Below are positions 6,343 to 9,304 of a DNA stretch of 9,304 nucleotides, in pieces. Every line of letters begins with the position of its first letter. The stretch's first letter is position 1. The stretch is from NCBI GenBank assembly GCA_002338505.1, contig DDIK01000060.1, forward strand, positions 7,012-16,315. Direction: 5' to 3'. A program made the translations under genes and the position numbers. The stretch comes from Bacteriovorax sp. UBA1852 (GTDB lineage Bacteria > Bdellovibrionota > Bacteriovoracia > Bacteriovoracales > Bacteriovoracaceae). The notes beneath the pieces are model-generated. The model was not told where the DNA came from. It saw nothing but the letters and a program-made list of their open reading frames with translations, and made no database searches.

Positions 6343-9216
6343 ATGAAAATAAGTAGTTTAATAATATTTTACTCTCTAATCTTTTTTGTCTCATGTGTAT
6401 CAAGTGAAGAATCTACAGTAGATGAGGGATACATCATAAGCGAAGAGGAAATTTTAGAATTACCTCTTATCCAAATTTCGACAGTATCACCAAAGCTTAT
6501 ACAAAATATAAGTAGTGGAGTACAAAATATATCAGTCTCAGGGCAATGTCAGACTGACAGTCGTTTGGATTTTAAGCTTAATGAAAAATTAATAGATCAA
6601 GAGTTATGTGAAGAAGGCTTGTTCTCTTACGAAATAGACTCTAGACATTTGATCGAAGGAGATCATCAATTCTATGTAGAGGCAACGTTAGAAAATATTA
6701 CTAATTCAAGTGAGTCAATTTCGATTAATATCGATTTAACACGTCCGACGATATCTTTTCATCAGTTGAACGATGTCAATTCTTCTAATGTTGAAAGTTA
6801 TGAACTGGGAGGGCATTGTAATGAAATTAGTAAGGATTTGGTTGTTGAAATCGACTCAACGAAATATCAGACTACATGTGATGGAAATGAATGGGAACTC
6901 TCTAATATTGACCTAAGTTCGATTCCTGATTCACAATCATTAGCAGTCGAGTTATCATTCTTTGATGAAAGTGGTAATAAGGCCTTGCCTGTAAGTTCAA
7001 CCATTGCAAAAGATACCACTCTACCTGTGAGTGCTTTGACTGATTCTTTCGACATAAATTTAGCAAATCAGAGAATATATACACTTTCAGGCACTTGTAG
7101 TGAAAATAATCGAAACGTTAGCGTTGAAATTGGTAACATCAAACTTGCCGTGAACTGTGTAGGCCAATCTTGGACTTCAGGAGTTGTGGACGTTTCATCT
7201 CTAGAAGATGGTAATGTAGATATAAAAATTTCTACATCAGATATTGTTGGCAATTCGTCGACACCAGTTTTAAAGTCTGTAACTAAGGACACTGTTTCAT
7301 CATCAGTTACCATCAGTCCTATTGATAGTATCGATCAGTCTACTCAAGAGACCGTGATATTTTTTGGCACGTGTTCAAATAATGGCTCGAACGTGAGCTT
7401 AAACATCGGTGAAGGTACTTTTTTACTAGACTTAAATTGTTCTTCAGGAAATTGGTCAACAAACCCTTTGAATCTTTCAAGCTTAAGTGATGGTACCTTT
7501 TCGGCATCAGCTAGTCATCTTACTGCTCCTGAATCTCGTATAAGTTTTGAAAAAAATACAAGTCTACCTACTGTCACGATATCATCATACGATGATATCA
7601 ATCTTGAGAATGAGACATCCTATCAACTTTCTGGAACCTGTTCTGAGAATGGACAAGACGTAGTAATAGATATTAATTCTTCAGCAATTATTTTTACTAT
7701 TCAATGCACTTCAAACACTTGGAGAACTGGTTTTGTTGATGTCTCTGAGCTTATTGATGGTGATGTCAATATTGTTGTTAAGCATCGTAATGGAAGCGAT
7801 GAAAGTGCAAATCAAGTCAGAAAAAGTATTGTTAAATCTACTATAAAACCTTCTATAGGGTTAGTAAGTGCTTCCTCTTCCTTATCACATTCTTTAGATC
7901 TTAATTGGAGTGTTGTGAATCCAGGTGGTTTTAATATAGATGATTACGTTATTCAGTATAGAGTAAAATATTCATCTACATGGCTTAATTATGATGATGA
8001 AATTAGCCTCAATACTTCATTGGTCGTAGACCAATTGATTCCATCAACTTTATATGAGTTTAGAGTAAAATTAAAATTTGATAATGACAAAGAGTCTAGG
8101 TGGTCAAGTATCGCTGAGGGTAAAACAAAACCAGATAATAAAATTTTTAATTCTCCATTTAAGGCAATGAATGTCGGTGGGGCCACAACTGCAAAGGTTG
8201 TTGCTTTTTATGATAACACTGAGGTTTCGTTGAATGGTTCTGTGATCACAACGATTAATAAGGGAGAGACATTTCCTTTTTCAACATCTCAGTTTGATGT
8301 GATCGATGCAAATAAACCTATTTATACTGCTGGTAGAAGAGGTTCTGGTGGAGATTCAAAGAAAGCTAACGTGACTTTTAGTCCAACTAGCTGGGCAGGA
8401 AAAAACTTTAGTTTTAATGCTATAAGATCTAATCCTCAAAACCTCCACATTTATGCCATTGAAGACACTGTTGTTGAAGTTTATGAAGGTAATCAGTTAC
8501 AAGCAACAAAGAGAATCGAAAAAAACTCAGGTGGAACTCTTTCCTGGTCTAAGCATGGAAGCTATCAAGTTTTATCAACGGGGACAGTATTGGCCTATCA
8601 CATCTCGGGAGGGGGCAGTAACCTTGTTGATCCCAAGCCAATTTTGCCAAACTCAAAAGAAATAATAGGGTTTCCGTCAAATTCAATGAGATTAACAACA
8701 TCGGAAAATGGAACAAATTTTAACTTCTGGCATAGTAACTCCACTGTCGGTAGTAACAGTATGGATAAACGTGACTCGATACGGATCAATCCGTCGCAAC
8801 GAGGTAATCTTTATACTTCGAGCTCATTACTTATAAGGTCGGATAAGAAGGTCTCTGGTGCAAGTTTTGCTGATGCTAATGGCAGTTGTGCAGCACCTTT
8901 CCTACCAACAAATATGATGAAGAAAAAGTATATGTTAAATGTTCAGGCTGATTATATAGCCTTTGCTAGTAAGCAGGCCGGGGTCGTACATGTTTATTCT
9001 CCATCACAAGAAATAGGTATTGATAATCCTATTCAAACTATTACTCTTTCACGTTCAGGGAGCGATTCAAAAGCACCTTATAGAGCTAGAATTGTTACTA
9101 ATGCGAAGGAGGGCTATCGTTTTATTTCTGATGTTCCCATAGCAGGCTGGTATCAGCCAAAGAATGATACTCATGGAGCAAAGAGAGATGAGACAATATT
9201 ATATGGAAGTGACTAG
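6343..9216 (+). CDS. Surface lipoprotein with five Ig-like repeats, a fibronectin type III domain and a repetitive C-terminal adhesin-like region
   Basis: The product has 957 residues. Residues 1-17 are a lipoprotein signal (MKISS, hydrophobic core, FFVS before Cys18); Phe at -3 is less usual in a lipobox. An acidic stretch follows the Cys. Five Ig-like repeats span about 48-500, each with a Cys pair. A fibronectin type III domain (about 503-597) shows LDLNWSVV, YVIQYRVKY and LIPSTLYEFRVKL. The last 360 residues form a beta-rich region with about four related units, loosely recalling IgGFc-binding-type domains. No catalytic motif is visible, so I infer an adhesin or structural surface protein. 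ATG 6343 has no clear Shine-Dalgarno and begins two bases after the upstream stop, suggesting translational coupling to the barrel gene. An in-frame TTG at 6331 is less likely because the ATG gives a canonical lipoprotein start. Surface exposure is inferred. Confidence 0.85.
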   Translation: MKISSLIIFYSLIFFVSCVSSEESTVDEGYIISEEEILELPLIQISTVSPKLIQNISSGVQNISVSGQCQTDSRLDFKLNEKLIDQELCEEGLFSYEIDSRHLIEGDHQFYVEATLENITNSSESISINIDLTRPTISFHQLNDVNSSNVESYELGGHCNEISKDLVVEIDSTKYQTTCDGNEWELSNIDLSSIPDSQSLAVELSFFDESGNKALPVSSTIAKDTTLPVSALTDSFDINLANQRIYTLSGTCSENNRNVSVEIGNIKLAVNCVGQSWTSGVVDVSSLEDGNVDIKISTSDIVGNSSTPVLKSVTKDTVSSSVTISPIDSIDQSTQETVIFFGTCSNNGSNVSLNIGEGTFLLDLNCSSGNWSTNPLNLSSLSDGTFSASASHLTAPESRISFEKNTSLPTVTISSYDDINLENETSYQLSGTCSENGQDVVIDINSSAIIFTIQCTSNTWRTGFVDVSELIDGDVNIVVKHRNGSDESANQVRKSIVKSTIKPSIGLVSASSSLSHSLDLNWSVVNPGGFNIDDYVIQYRVKYSSTWLNYDDEISLNTSLVVDQLIPSTLYEFRVKLKFDNDKESRWSSIAEGKTKPDNKIFNSPFKAMNVGGATTAKVVAFYDNTEVSLNGSVITTINKGETFPFSTSQFDVIDANKPIYTAGRRGSGGDSKKANVTFSPTSWAGKNFSFNAIRSNPQNLHIYAIEDTVVEVYEGNQLQATKRIEKNSGGTLSWSKHGSYQVLSTGTVLAYHISGGGSNLVDPKPILPNSKEIIGFPSNSMRLTTSENGTNFNFWHSNSTVGSNSMDKRDSIRINPSQRGNLYTSSSLLIRSDKKVSGASFADANGSCAAPFLPTNMMKKKYMLNVQADYIAFASKQAGVVHVYSPSQEIGIDNPIQTITLSRSGSDSKAPYRARIVTNAKEGYRFISDVPIAGWYQPKNDTHGAKRDETILYGSD
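6484..7842 (+). repeat. Five tandem Ig-like repeats with paired cysteines
   Basis: About 90-residue units recur with a G-x-C opening strand (SGQC, GGHC, SGTC, FGTC, SGTC) and a second Cys 20-22 residues on: 69/89, 159/179, 252/272, 344/366 and 433/455. Units three to five share SW/NW/TW, then a VDVSSL-like strand and a DG(N/T/D)V-type turn. Units are joined by DxTxPTI-like linkers. This is the pattern of bacterial Ig-like stalk domains; the regular Cys pair suggests a disulfide in each. Confidence 0.8.
7849..8133 (+). other. Fibronectin type III domain coding segment
   Basis: Residues about 503-597 of the lipoprotein show the FN3 landmarks in order: a Trp in strand B (LNWSVV), Tyr-rich strand C (YVIQYRVKYSSTW), the L-x-P-x-T-x-Y-x-F-x-V tyrosine corner (LIPSTLYEFRVK) and a terminal SSIAEGKT strand. 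It links the Ig stalk to the C-terminal region. Confidence 0.8.
8140..9213 (+). repeat. C-terminal region with about four related beta units
   Basis: Residues about 600-957 contain four similar segments. Each has a strand with T-x-V or V-x-V, a middle strand ending in a hydrophobic/Gly step, then a short VxSxxPVxGxxxxGG-like end. Examples of the ends are VIDANKPIYTAGRRGSGG, VLSTGTVLAYHISGGGS, IRSDKKVSGASFADANGS and FISDVPIAGWYQP. The units are too diverged for nucleotide repeats. A propeller-like or stacked IgGFc-binding-like fold is an inference. Confidence 0.55.
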
Positions 9217-9223
9217 GAGAATT

Positions 9224-9247
9224 AAAAAAGGCTCCTATTCAGGAGCC
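9224..9247 (-). terminator. Intrinsic terminator, best on the minus strand (tRNA), possibly bidirectional
   Basis: A perfect 7-bp stem GGCTCCT (9230-9236) / AGGAGCC (9241-9247) encloses a 4-base loop. On the minus strand it is followed directly by six T residues (9229-9224), an ideal terminator for the tRNA transcript ending at 9275. On the plus strand only a broken T-rich run follows (9248-9260), so it may also end the lipoprotein transcript, but less efficiently. Confidence 0.8.
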
Positions 9248-9274
9248 TAGTTATTCTTTTAATTGTATAAGAGT

Positions 9275-9304
9275 TGGTTGCGGGAGCTGGATTCGAACCA
9301 ACGA
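9275..9304 (-). tRNA. tRNA, 3' portion only; probably initiator tRNA-fMet
   Basis: On the minus strand the window holds a T-arm GTTGG-TTCGAAT-CCAGC (five pairs, one of them U-G), then the acceptor 3' strand TCCCGCA, discriminator A and an encoded CCA. The 5' part, including the anticodon, is outside the window. A CCCGCA-A-CCA end is typical of bacterial initiator tRNA, where base 72 A faces C1. Identity is therefore likely but cannot be proven without the anticodon. Confidence 0.85.

Noticed and set aside
9275..9304. tRNA 3' end as an integration site for a mobile island
   Set aside because: No integrase, no second copy of the tRNA tail and no mobile genes are visible in the window.
1..9304. 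CRISPR array, insertion sequence or direct nucleotide repeats
   Set aside because: No regularly spaced repeats, transposase frames or terminal inverted repeats were seen; the protein repeats are diverged at the DNA level.

Overview
This is an AT-rich stretch, roughly one third G+C by eye, from a Gram-negative bacterium. The evidence for an outer membrane is a predicted lipoprotein, a small beta-barrel ending in Phe, and two Sec signal peptides. Base composition and the style of the surface proteins would fit a marine Bdellovibrionota lineage such as the Bacteriovorax/Halobacteriovorax group. That placement is a guess from style; no marker gene in the window proves it.

Layout. Positions 1-3412 (minus strand) hold the N-terminal 1137 residues of a large secreted protein whose 3' end lies outside the window. 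It has a signal peptide, three tandem 'GWAC' domains, a G8 domain and a right-handed beta-helix strongly resembling animal CEMIP/TMEM2 hyaluronan-depolymerase-type proteins. A short divergent intergenic region (3413-3528) separates it from a complete plus-strand ABC-F ATPase gene (3529-5142), a cytoplasmic ribosome-associated type. After a 154-base gap with a plausible promoter comes a compact two-gene unit. Gene one (5297-6340) encodes a signal peptide, a LysM-like domain and a small outer-membrane beta-barrel. Gene two (6343-9216) starts two bases after the stop of gene one and encodes a predicted lipoprotein with five Ig-like repeats, one fibronectin type III domain and a repetitive C-terminal region. 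The window ends with a hairpin terminator (9224-9247) and the 3' portion of a minus-strand tRNA, probably initiator tRNA-fMet (9275-9304).

How the genes may work together. The LysM-barrel plus Ig-passenger order matches the domain order of intimin/invasin inverse autotransporters, but here it is split into two polypeptides, the second with its own lipoprotein signal. I infer a two-component surface adhesin. The divergent G8/beta-helix protein is probably an extracellular polysaccharide-binding or polysaccharide-cleaving protein. The ABC-F gene looks like an unrelated housekeeping neighbour. Every stretch over 300 bases is occupied by a gene.
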